Source: Euphorbia lathyris
Taxonomy: Eukaryota; Streptophyta; Magnoliopsida; Malpighiales; Euphorbiaceae
Assembly: GCF_963576675.1 (NCBI RefSeq)
Contig: NC_088910.1
Coordinates: 23,562,531 to 23,626,530 of the forward strand
Length of the DNA stretch: 64,000 bases
Direction of reading: 5' to 3'
In this document: positions 47,351 through 59,332 of the stretch, in pieces
How positions within the stretch are numbered: position 1 is the first letter of the stretch
Layout of the letters: each line of letters starts with the position of its first letter
Notes under the pieces: generated by a model
What the model was told of the DNA's origin: nothing
Databases searched by the model: none
The model's input: only the letters and a program-made list of their open reading frames with translations
Program-made: the position numbers and the translations under genes

Positions 47351-47949
47351 AAAACTCGATTAGATTACAACTCTATTCGGATGGATGGTAATTAAAACTC
47401 TATAAAAACAATTCAATTTGGAATATTAAAAAAATCTATGTATAAGAGCATTTAGTACTCTATAAATTTTCGGGCTATTTTTTCCAATGGTTAAATTTTC
47501 GGCTGTTATAAAAATTCTATAAAGAACTTTCAAATCTTACCGATTTAGTGGATTGAAATGGGATTGAAATGAATATTTTTTAATTAAAGTAGGATTTGAA
47601 GGTTATGTTTTATTAAAACCTTTATAATCAACTTGTTTAATCTTATAAATCTTTCACCTCTACATAAACTAAACTGATTATTTTTCCTTCGATAACTTCA
47701 ATCTATCTCATCCTCTCTCTGCTTCCACTAAAATTCTCTCCACAACTCCATAACTCCATCCAAACAGACTATAATAAGAAACACTTGGATCTTAATTGCT
47801 CAACAAAAGCCAAACTCTTTCTAACTTCAAGATCCAACCCTTGCACATAATATGGACAAGGACTAATTTGCAAATCGTCAACAAGCAATGCCAAATTGCC
47901 AATTGATCTTTTTCATTCAAAATGGGAGTTTATAGAAGCAAGTCTGCCT

Positions 47950-50900
47950 TCAACAAGCTTTGCAGCTCTTTCTACATGTGCCATAATAATCAGGAGAACC
48001 CGTCATGAACACAGGGTTCCTTTGGCATTCACCATTAGCAGCCCAACTGGGGCAATTGTCATCTTCATCTGTACAGTCGCTGCTATCTGATTCGGACAAG
48101 GAATTTCCCTCATCATTGGATAGTAAGAGGAAGTATTTGGTGGCACTCCACATTTCCCCCTTGCGGACAGGGCATCGGGCATGGCTGCTACTCTTGTCTG
48201 GAGAAGCATTTGGACGCGCATTGAAAAACAGAATTGCATTCCCTTTCGTGGGTTTCAGAATGTTGCTACCTTTGCCACAATCTGACCCAAACTCCTGTCA
48301 CGATTCGAAAGTAAATTCATTAAGGATGATTCAAGAGTCTAACAGTAAAAAGAGCTCAGAGATAGTTTCTAACTGGCCTCTGAGTCGGGGAAAAGAATTT
48401 CGCCACCCTCATTGACATTCGAGAGGTATAAAACAAGAGTTGCCATCAAAGGTGCATTTGAAATCAGTGTTCTGTTACCAAAATAATGGAGATGCTGGTT
48501 TGCCTCTTCAACCCCATAATGCATGACTTGCAGAGGCTTGCCGTTCTCTGAAGTGCAATTAGAGCCGGCCGACAATAGAAAACACCAAGTTCAGTAAAAG
48601 GAAACAACCAACTTTTGATGTATAGGTGCTGGGATGAAAAAACATACCTTTTGGAATGAAGGTCCAGGCTGAAATTCTTTCCTCAATTCTTGCAAGTATA
48701 TGGTTCTAGAAAGCAGAATAATACCACTCAGAATGACAAAAGCTACAAATGTCTTGCCAAAGACACAAATATGGTCTTGCGTCCTATGTCTACATCTACG
48801 TACTTCAGTTTTAGGTGCATTCTCAGATTAGTTACTAGTCCAGAATACTGGAAGTGCAATGAAGTACCAGAGCCATATTACAAGGTTATGTACAACTCAA
48901 TTCAGTTTTGAACTTCATTAGGGGTTGTCAAAACGGGTTATCATGTCATAATCGTGCTATATGATCTATTATCTATATATTACATATTGATTATATATGA
49001 TATAACTGACACAAAAATGATAATTGTGTCAAGCGGGTTGTGTAAAGCAGGTTGGCTCTGTAAATATTGTTGTCTTGTAAAAAATCGACAGGCCTAAACT
49101 GTAATCAAGGAATGAGCTCTGATCTACTAATACTTTGAATAATACAGATTCAAGGAAGGCATACATAATTATATAAACATTCCTTACAACCTTGTAGGGA
49201 AAGTCACGCAAATGCTATCTCTCTAGTATATAGACATAAGTTACAATGTTATAGGGAAAGGAAAAGGATATACGAATTCCTTACAATCAGACACAAAAAG
49301 TAATACTTTTATATACTAGCTCCAAAATCAATAAAAGTGCAAAGAGGCAAAGGTTCCCGCAGGGGTTGTCACAATTTTCTTTAGCAGTTTTTTTCCCTGG
49401 CCTTTTTCATTTTTATCTTAAAATTTATCAATTTTAATTCATTAATATGAGTTGTGTTTAAAGTGTCTTTGAACAGCTGATGGAGTGGAGGGATCTTGGA
49501 TAGACTTTTGTCTATCTGTACCCCATCTATCAACTCCTCATAATAGACATAATATAGAGGGATGTAAAGCTCCGAATCAGACACAGAAATGTATCTTAGA
49601 AGAATCGATTCCATCAAATGCTGATTTACAACTCAGCAAAAAGCTGTCAAGTTAAGAATCCATGAATGCTAATAAATTAAAATCACCAAAAGCCCTTTCA
49701 TACCTCGAGAGGCCAGAAAACAGACAAAATATTTTCCAAAATATGAAAGCACATATATGTATAATCTACCCCATGAGACACAGTGTGTTCACAAATAGGG
49801 GAAATATCAAAACTCACTTACATCCATGTTTAAAAGTGACTCTGAACTTGTAAGCAACTCATTCTCTGGAAATTTCCCTAAATCATCACCTTTCCCTAGA
49901 ACTCTCTCTTTTGGAGCTTGTGCCTAAACACAACATAAGTACATCAAATAATTCCCCACATAACAAAGAGATATAATGGAAGTATCAAGACAAGGATATC
50001 TACCAAAGAAATAATATGATCGCATTCCTCATCCGTCAAAAAGCCTTTATACAAGAAAACCCTAATGCAGGAAAAATAAAGTCAGATTTTTTTACTAAAT
50101 TAGAAATTGATGACTACATGATTCAAGGGATATGATATATTATTCTAAAACTTTCGATCTCTAGTCAAAAATAAGAAATTAGTATTTACAGAACAGTAGA
50201 ATCTGTGAAGCATAAAGAAGTAGATTAAAAACAGTTAATCCATATACCTGACCTTGGTCGCCAAGAGAGTTGGACAACTGGTAGCAAGCTGAGTCTGTTG
50301 GTCTGGATTGAGCTTTTCAATTGTATGACAATGTCTTGGTTGACCTCCTTATCCCTCAATTCTTTCCGGCCTCTGCACCAAAAGATATGAACTGTGATGC
50401 CTATAAGGGTGTCAAAACGGTTTACTGTGTGATAATTGTGCACATTATTCTACATGATTATATAAGATATAATAAATGATACAAAAATGATAATTGTATA
50501 GCATTGTCAGAAATTGAAAGCTCTAAATGACTATGATATTTCTTATACATTGAGATTATATCTCACAATTGTAAAGAAAACACTATTGTCGACTGAAAAA
50601 TAAGAACAAATAACAACATTAGAAGCCTTTTTGGTATACATTTGAACACAATGAATAGATCAATTGCAGTTTAATACAATGAAAACAAGCAATCACTTAT
50701 CATAAAAGAATTGGAAAAAGAGAAAATGTAAAACCATGCAGATTTCAAAAAACGACTCATGTTAATTATTACTGCAAGAGACAAATCCATGGAATTATCG
50801 GTGAACACAAATTGAATATACGAAAAATCCAGATTAATTGCAGTGAAATATTCAAATGTACAATTAACTCGTGAAATTAAATGGAATCAGGGATACTAAT

Positions 50901-51112
50901 GCATTAGAAAAGCAGAGCTAAAAGTCGAAAAACTATTTCTAGCAAAAGTTGCGGAGAAAAATTCAAATTGTGCGGAAAAAGGATCAAATTCTTTCACTCG
51001 TCTATCACAATTCACAAGTAGGGTGGAAATGGAGACGGGTTAGTTACCTCCCTGTAAAACAGTTGGAAGCTGCAAGAGCCAGAAGAAGAAGAAAGTAAGC
51101 AGAAGAAGACAT
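47950..51112 (-). CDS. Prolyl 4-hydroxylase with C-terminal ShK domain, about 305 aa
   Basis: Exons: 51048-51112, 50253-50372, 50004-50061, 49822-49923, 48648-48705, 48378-48547, 47950-48294; in frame, 306 codons with stop. The N-terminus MSSSAYFLLLLALAAS is a signal peptide or anchor, placing it in the ER/Golgi. The 2OG-Fe(II) oxygenase core follows (LSWRPRVFLYKGFLTDEECDH, WTFIPKENG, LYLSNVNEGGEILFP, HARCPV, WSATKYF), then a ShK domain with six cysteines at 265, 272, 281, 298, 302 and 305. These enzymes hydroxylate proline in cell-wall glycoproteins. The usual HxD iron motif is HLH here (His153, His155; codon 48486-48488), while the distal His229 and Lys244 remain. Intron 6 fits only a GC donor (GAG|GCCAGT), since the nearby GT breaks the frame. 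Confidence 0.88.
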
Positions 51113-52279
51113 TAATGAATGAGCCCGATCGCAAATTGATGAAATCTGAGATCAAATCTATAATATTATCCAAGAATTGTTGCGCCCGTTCTGAGTTTGG
51201 TTGCTCTTCTTGTCAACATGCTTAATCGAGTGGTATAATTTCCTTTTGTATTAGCGGACAACTGACTCTGGCAACGAGGAAAATTCCAGTACTTTCAATT
51301 GTAGACATCAGAGATATGCATAGGTTGGATTTAAACCGCATACTGAACCGAACCGAACCGAACTGATTAAATTCAATTTTTCGGTTCGGTTTTTTTAACA
51401 TTTCAGGAGGCATTGGTTTTAATTTTAAATGTTGTTCGGTATTCAATTTGGCTCGGTTCGGTTTGATAAGAAAAATTAAAAAAAACGAACTGCTGAACCA
51501 CACATATTTTACATTCTTATATATACACATATATTTGATTTTACAAGTTTATTTTTATTATTATTATTGAGATAATAACCCTATATTTTGAAAGTATTTC
51601 AATTTTTGTTGTTGTTGAGATAAATTTAATAAGAAAATACAATGATTTTTATTTTTTATTTTTAACTTAATTCAATTTGTTCGGTTTAAACCGAACCAAA
51701 CCGTATATTTCGGTTCAATTTTAATTCGGTTTTACCTATTATTTAGTTTGATATCAGTGTCAATTATTTTGATCATTCGGTATTTGGTTTTTTCGGATCG
51801 GTTCGTTTTGTACCGATGCACACCCTAGGACTACTCGTATGAGAATACCCACAAGGTATTTGGTACCCGTTACTCGTTATAAGTCCGTTTTTCCCCAACT
51901 CCAGCAACAGCCTCACACGGTGTGTGACTTGACTGACACGCCGTGTGAGGAAGATTTTCTCCTTGATCTCACTTGGCTCCCACTCTTACTCCGACTCCGG
52001 ATCTCGTGTCACAAATGCCCGCATCATTTTTTTCTACCAAATGTAAGGGACACCTTATCCAACCTAATTTATTTGTTTATTTTCTCTGTATTTTCAACTC
52101 TAGATTAACCCTTTCATGAACAAACATGTCAATCAAGCAATTAATCAGGGAAGAATATTAATCTGAAGGGGAGTATTATCATATGAATCAAAGTATCTAT
52201 TTTGCCCCAAAAACAATCACTCTACTTTTCATGCTATCCCCATGTACATCTACTTGAACATCATCACAACACAAATCAA
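51113..52279. other. Spacer between prolyl hydroxylase promoter and lipase 3' end
   Basis: Upstream region of the hydroxylase gene (minus strand) at first, then 51300-51830 with many ggttcggtt/aaccgaacc words, a degenerate repeat common in plants. The 3' UTR of the lipase gene is expected just below 52280. Confidence 0.5.
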
Positions 52280-55200
52280 TCAATCATCCCTATGAGATTT
52301 CTTAAGCACCATCTGACCAGACTTGTCCTTTTCGAAAAGGCGCTCGATCAGTTCATCCCAGTTCTCTTTCGACGTGCTTTTCCTAGAAGAACCAAAAGAA
52401 GACTCCCCACTCGATCTGTTTGAATCTTCTTGCTCCTGCTCATTAAAAGTTCCATACTCAGAAGGTGAAAATGCATGTGGCACAGACAATGTAACCGCCC
52501 TCTGCAGAGCTGCCTTGTACTCTTCCGTGTGTTCTCTTTCCAATGTCTGCTGCCTCTCCATCCTTTGCTTTGCCGGAATCTCCATGATATGCTGGTTCTC
52601 TAGCATTATCTGAAATCAAGATAAGAAATGCATTAGATAAATAAATGAAGTTCGCAATTATCTTCAACACTCTTCACTAACTGAAACTCGGGTCCTTTAT
52701 GAAACTTCTAAGAAATTCAATGCATTCTTGACAGTAACTGCAGTTTCAACTTTCAAGAAGTATTATGCATACAAGTAAAACCTGCTACTTTTGGTATCAA
52801 TTCTGCATGTGTCTCCAAAAAAAAGAAGAAAGTTTGATTATCAGTTGTCACAAAAATTACTGAAAATGCCGTCCTATTTTCTCTCTTAAAATATCAGTTG
52901 AATGGGTTTGAGATTTAGGAAAAATCACATTTGCAAGGGCATGGCCACAAAAGTAAGACAAATGACTGAACAAAATTATTTTCTCAGTACTGAGAAATTA
53001 TGTCAATTACATAAGATCAATAGATAAAGAGAAAACAGATTTGCAACTCAGAAAGAATCAATTCATGTTCATCAAATTTTACTGCTAAAAAAGTACACGG
53101 GTAAACAAAAAAAATTCTCAAACCATGGACAAAAAGATCAATTAGCGCATCTCCAATAGAGGGTGCTCTAAAAATTGCCAAAAACTTAACGCATCATACT
53201 AAAATATAATATTTTATTTCCTTACTCATCCACGTCACTTTTGACAACTTTTATTAAATAATGCTCCAATAGTAAGCAATTTTTAAGGCTAACAGACTCT
53301 AGAAATTCTTAGCACTCAGTTCTGCACTCCACATTCCATGTCTGACCAAGAAGAGAAGACCACTAACACAACAACAACAACAACAACAAAGCCTTAGTCC
53401 CGAAATGATTCGGGGTCGGCTAACATGAACTATCATATAAAACCGTGAAATCAAATCGTGTCAGCAACACAAATTCGCTCCCTCCACTCCGTCCTATCCA
53501 CTACCATATTTTCCTCAATTCCCAGTAAACTCATATCACTCTCGATCACCCTCCTCCAAGTTTGCTTATGTCTGACTAAGAAGAGAAGACATGTTCTTTA
53601 TTGCTGAAAAAAACTGAACTGAACTGAATTGAACTGAATTGAACTGAATACTGAACTGAATTTAACTGAATACTACTGAACTTAACTGAATACTACCGAA
53701 CTGAACCGAACTAAACAATAATGATGATATTAGACTTTAAAATAATTTAATTGATAATATTGGACATTAATAAACTTATAATAATAATAATGATGGTTCT
53801 AATAAATTTAATAATATCAATAATAAATAAATAAATATATTATTAAAGATAAAACTAAATTGAATATCAAATAAAAGCTCGGCTTGATAAAATTTTGGCT
53901 CGATAAAAGCCTATAAAATTAAATAAAAATGAGTCTAATTTAAATTAAAAATACAAATTACATACAAACACAAATTTACATATAATTTAAAGCCTATGAA
54001 ATCAAATACAAATTTTTATATGAATACAAACTCTTAACTTTTTATTCTAATTAAGGGTTAAAGTGTAAAAATATCCCTAACGTTTTGGGTCATGGGTAAT
54101 TTTACCCCTAACATCTAAAATGGTGCAATTGTATCTCTAACATTGATAAATTCGATAAATTTGAGTGCAATTTCTAATTTTTAAATATAGAAGCATACTT
54201 TAATTTTAATTTTTTTATTAAACGATATATACTTTAATAAACTATCATTTCTTAACTTTTATCTAATTTATAGATAATGATAAACTATAAATAATAATAA
54301 TAATAATAAATAATAATAAATTAAATAATAATAATTATTATAATAAATTGTATATAAATAATTATAATATAATAAATAAGGATAAATTACTGAATACTGA
54401 AACTGAATACTGAATGCTGAACTGAAGTGAACTGATTGTTACTGAAATTAAGTGATAAAGCTGAACTGAACTGAAGTGAACTGATTGTTACTGAAATTAA
54501 GTGATAAAGAACAAGGCCTAACACAGACGGAAGAAAATCTGTTCCCAAGTTCCAAATTCTCTGTCCCCTTCCATGTCCTTCACATGAAAAAGCCCCCTTT
54601 TTCTTGTGTGGGTCCTTCCGGCTCACACAATATATTATTTCAATTAAGTGGAGACAATATTTTGTGTGAGGCAGGGAATTTGGGATTGCAGATTTTCTTC
54701 CCCTTAGAACTTCAGAACCCAGTGTAGAATTATAATCCTGAGTAACCAAATTTTCAGTGGCGATGCACAACACTGTAAATAAACATTCTAATCTGACAAG
54801 CAGAAATGTTAGGGCTGATTTTTTTTTTTTTTTTTTTATCTCACGTAGTAAAGTCTTTCTTGAACCATGAAACATTACTAAAGTTGCACAAGGAAAAAAC
54901 TTACATCCAGGGCCCTTGTGGCTTCTTTCTCTATCCAAAGGATGGCATGGTCAGAAGTGGCATTACAAGATAGAACTATGTGCTCAAACCTCCCATCTAC
55001 AGGTACTGCTGTCCTCACAACCGGAGGGAATCTTCCCATTCTGCAAACAGAAGTCATGCATTCAATTCATAAAGGGCGGCCCTGTCGCATTACGCGTCCC
55101 CGCTGAGCGAGGGTCCGGGGAGGGGTCCCACCACAAGGGTGTATTGGGGGCAAGCCTTCCCTTGCCAATTTAATTGGCAAGAGGCCGCTCCTAAGACTCG

Positions 55201-57556
55201 AACCCGTGACCTCTGGTCACACGACAACAACGTTTTACCGTTGCGCCAAGGCTCGCCCTCTCATGCATTCAATTCATAGAAAGTAAATATTTTGCTGGGA
55301 CTGACACTGACTTAAATATCCATCTAAATGATGATCTCTTCCAGTTCTATGAAGCAATTATGATCTCTCTGATTTATATTCATTAATTTAAAGGTATTTC
55401 CCTTTACTGCCAAACCACCCAGGCATTTAATTTGTTCAATAAGAAAATGTTATTACTTCATACAATTCTTAAACCTGGAGATATAATCAATGTCTATGTT
55501 CGATTACATAATCAATGTTCTCCATTGAAAGAACTTAATAGAAAGACATTAACTCAATAAAAAAAACTTTGAACATTCACGTGCTTAGTTGAGTTAATAT
55601 TTGACAGAATTGTGTATCTATACCTGCAAGGCTTTCTCTCTACAATGTGATAGAGGCGGCCAGGAGCATACAGCCTCCTCGGATCCTTTAGCATCTTCTC
55701 CTCAGGTATACATGTATCCCTCATGCACCTTAGACATAGTATGCATGGCAAACTGTTCAACAAAAGAAAAGTTGCCTGTTCAATATCCGGAACCAACATC
55801 ATAAATACAAGTCGAGGACAAAAGAAATTGGAATCTTCAGTCTGTGAAATACTCAATGGTTAACAATCACAAAATCACTAAACCAGATTTTTGGCAAGTG
55901 GCAACTACAACCGAGTCCTGTATATGCAAAAGGTCAATTTCAGATTTCCTCTCTTGTGACTCAGAAGTTTATATTATAGAAAAGGAGATACCTCAACTGC
56001 ATCTTACACTGTTAAAGAATTTGCATATCTAAGAGATTTACGAGTGCGATTTAACTTCACTCCCTCAGAAATCCAGAAAAGTTTAACGACCACATCAGTA
56101 AAAGTAACTTCAATTCATAGAAAATATATTTACCAGAAAAGCGACTTGAAAATGTCTTCCAAGGGAGTGGCTGTCCGTGGTAGAAAATCATCCTGCACCA
56201 GTGGCATATATCAAGCCTAACTGTCAGTAGAGTACATAATCAATGTGCATTCAGTGAGGACATATTTGAATTAAAGCTTATTCTCCATGATGAAACCATG
56301 TCATATACAAAGCTTCATCCACAGTAATGGAAAACATTTATGCATTTTACCTAACTAAGACTACTTGAAAGGATGGATGTCTGTTCTATCCTAATTCCTA
56401 CTCTTTAAGCTCCAGAACTTACATCAATGCCCTTAAGATGAAAACCATAGATTTCCAAAGTTTTTTAGCATTGATATGAGCATGGAACTCTACAGATAGC
56501 CAACTCATTGAAAAATTCTTCAATGAGATCTTTATTAAAGACTTCCACCGTGAGTATCCTAAACATTTTCAACTTGTTATCATTAACAATAAGGAATAAC
56601 TGACATTTTGAGAAACCACCATAACATGCCACAGAAAAATAAGTCTCAAAGTTACTGAGCATCCTAGTGTTCAAGGGGATAACATTTTTGCCCGAGGTTG
56701 AGACAAGAAAAATATTGGTAAAACCTAAATAATGAAGAGATACAAAAAGGGTAGAACAGGTAGAACCAATTCATAAAATTATGAAAAGGATGATGATGAC
56801 TCGAGGGTGATATTGTCAAACATTCAGCAAATAAAAGATCTAACAACTTGCCTGTAGTACAACAGAATTAATAACGTCTGCATATCTGACTGCCAAATTA
56901 AGGGACATACATCTTGCTGGTGCAATAGCATAGCACCTGACCCTCTTCCTCTCAATATCTCCCAGTTTATCCCGACTTAGCACTACCACCAACGTTAGCA
57001 TTGCTGCCACGCCAGAACCAAGGGAATGTCCCGCAAAAGTCAAAGTATAATTTGGATATTTCTTCACCAACTCTTTCAAAATCTCAGATTCAGCATCTAA
57101 AACACACCCAGCAGCCTTCAATAGCCCATTGTGTACATACCCGCCATCAATTTTCTTTTTTCCCAGCTTATTATCCAAAAGGAGTGCATAGTCACTCTCC
57201 TTTGCCAAATTAAGACCCCTAATGGCAAGAACTATATCAAAATGATCATGATCAAGATACAGTATATATGGAGGGGCCCTTCCATGAGTATCTGCATAAG
57301 TTTTTTTTAAAATTACACAATCTGGATTTATCCCATATCCTCCAGGGGGCTCCCATATAGGATGCCGGAGGTCATCTTCATAAACAGCTAGGATATAGCG
57401 GCACAGGCGAGGTACAGGCTCAAATTCCTCAGCAGTTGCAAGGCCCCATGTCTCACTGTCGTGACCTGCAGAATGGAGACATCTTTTCCATGCCCAGCGG
57501 GTACAGGCAATACAATAGACACACTCAAGAAGAGGCAAGCCACAAACTATTGACAT
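52280..57556 (-). CDS. Class-3 (diacylglycerol-lipase-like) lipase, about 452 aa
   Basis: Exons: 56852-57556, 56134-56192, 55624-55752, 54905-55040, 52280-52609; open for 453 codons including the stop. The ATG at 57556 starts MSIVCGLPLLECVYC. Residues 1-60 match the N-terminal region of plant class-3 lipases. The alpha/beta-hydrolase core has an RG near 113 and the nucleophile elbow TFAGHSLGSG with GHSLG at 176-180 (Ser178). Cys-rich CLPCILCLRCMRDTC and LYAPGRLYHIVERKPC follow, and the exon-4 block ATSDHAILW carries the likely catalytic His. The tail is polar and charged. It should hydrolyse acyl glycerols at a membrane. Intron 1 has a GC donor in good context (CAG|GCAAGT). Introns 3 and 4 contain a SINE and an RTE tail. 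Confidence 0.9.
53361..53567 (-). mobile_element. 5'-truncated RTE-type LINE (207 bp) in a lipase intron
   Basis: On the minus strand it encodes a short DRTEWRERICVAD piece (the C-terminus of plant RTE reverse transcriptases) and ends with a (TTG)n tail (plus strand acaacaacaa from 53369). A 23-bp direct repeat with one mismatch flanks it (53338-53360 and 53568-53590). This is a dead insertion. Confidence 0.8.
53606..54520. repeat. Repetitive intron segment with GAACTGAA arrays
   Basis: 53612-53715 is a tandem run of gaactgaatt-like 10-mers. 54395-54510 repeats ctgaactgaagtgaactg and following bases in two tandem copies. Between them is AT-rich DNA with ATA microsatellites. A gggttaaagtgtaaaa stretch at about 54054 resembles the left end of a Mutator-type MITE with no partner seen. 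Confidence 0.6.
55072..55260 (-). mobile_element. tRNA-derived SINE (189 bp) in a lipase intron
   Basis: The minus strand shows pol III box A (tggcgcaacgg) and box B (ggttcgagtct) 30-40 bp apart, then a GC-rich body ending in gggccgccctttatg. It is flanked by the perfect 18-bp duplication tcatgcattcaattcata at 55054-55071 and 55261-55278. Its GC content differs sharply from the surrounding intron. Confidence 0.9.
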
Positions 57557-58450
57557 TGATGCCTAGAATTTACATATGCTGACATATATCAGTCAGCAAG
57601 GGGCTCGGCAATTTGGGAAGGCAAGAATCAAATCCCAAGATAGTAAAAAAAGTAATGGATGATTCAAATAATTGTATCAAATTAAAATGTAGGAGTTCAA
57701 ATGGACACTACACATTTGCAAAATAGTAGTATAACCAATAGCAACATCACAGTGTTTCTGAAGTATGAAGAAAAAACTCAAATGACAACAAAATGGCGAA
57801 AGTTTTAGCAATAGGAAATGAGTTGTCTAATATATACACGAGGCAAAATTGAGATCTCTGGTGGATAATCAAGCAAATTCAGTGGCAATAAGAGGCATAA
57901 ATTGACCAAAGCCCCAGAATTCTCAGGATCAACAACATACAAATATTGTGAACAGTAAGGGAACCAAAGATTATATACAAGAGTCGAAAAATCTATAAAG
58001 ATACAGAGTCCACACAACGCTCACCAGAACTTCAACGCAAAGAAATTGAGAAGTATCAGCAGAAATCGATCTGTACCTCCGGTGCTGAAGGTCACTAGCT
58101 TACTATGCTAACAGAAGAATAGCGAAAAAACAACACCAAAATTCACTTGCGAAAATGAAAAATTAGGAGGCAAATTCCATGAATATGAATCGAATAGTTT
58201 GAGGGAGGTAGTTCCAGTGCCCCTGCCCGCAGACCGCACGGCTCCTCCTATTGGGCAGAGATAAGCGTGATTCGTGGATGATGTTGATGATGAGTAACAT
58301 GAAGGAGTACTAATTGAGAGGGTTGACAATGATCGAAAGGATCGAGAACATATATGTAAACCGGGGTAAAAATTGAAAGATAATAAACAAATAGATGGCC
58401 ACCTACAAGTCAAAGAGGCCATTTCGGGGCTTAGCTGTTTGGAAGAAGAC
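57557..58450 (-). other. 5' leader and promoter side of the lipase gene
   Basis: An acceptor (attctag, exon from 57562) and donors at 58025 (CTG|GTGAG) and 58077 (GGAG|GTACAG) suggest a leader intron. An open frame at 58108-58452 begins with ATG but does not join the lipase frame, so it is more likely leader or chance. Confidence 0.5.
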
Positions 58451-59332
58451 ATGTTTGGATTGGAGTTCTACCGATGTTTCTGTGAAAATAAAAAACAAAC
58501 GAGAATTCTTGAGCAAAAATCATATACTACTGTTTATAAAATATAGGTAAGTAATTTATAAATTCATTCATATTTCACCGGTCCTTCTATTTTTAAAAAA
58601 TAAAAGCTTAGACAAAATTAATTACTTGATTTGTCGATTCAATTTTTTTATATAAATGATAAATTTATACTTATACAACCACTAATTAATTATACCACTA
58701 GTTAATATACAGATTGGTTAATATACAGATATGTTTTCATTAAATTTTATATCAAAATAAAATTATTATATCATTTCAAAAAAAAATATTATATTATATA
58801 ATTATAAAAAATAACATTCATCATAAATTATAGTTATTTAATATGTTTTTAATTAAAACTAAACAATTAAATTTGTAATAATATAATATTTTAATTTAGG
58901 TAAATTCTATAGCTATTTTATGGAAAATAAAGTAGTCATACTTTGTTTTAGTATCCAATAGTAATTGAACATGTGTTAATAAAAATAATGTTAATTAAAA
59001 TTAATAAAAAAAAAAGTAACTTGCTATAATAGGTAATATTTAATTATGGAAATTTAAAATATTATTAATTACAAAGTAAATAATATATGAGTCCTTATAT
59101 TTTAACCTAATCACTATTTAGTCATGATGTGTTAATAATACACTATTCAGTTCTTAATTTTAGCTCAATTCAAACAGTTTAGTCCCTTATAGAGGGACTA
59201 CTATGTTCAATAATTTAAAAATTTAAGTAACAAAACTATTAATCAAAATAAAAAAATAAGAACTAAACAATATATTATTAAAATACGAGAACTAAACATA
59301 TGTTAGATATTTAACATAGGGACTGATAAAAT
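58451..59332. other. AT-rich spacer before the satellite
   Basis: No gene. It contains ordinary ta-rich sequence and an actattcagttcttaatttt-type stretch. The edge with the satellite is sharp at about 59333. Confidence 0.5.

Noticed and set aside
58108..58452. 114-codon ORF upstream of the lipase
   Set aside because: It does not join the lipase frame and shows no recognisable domain; leader sequence or chance is more likely.
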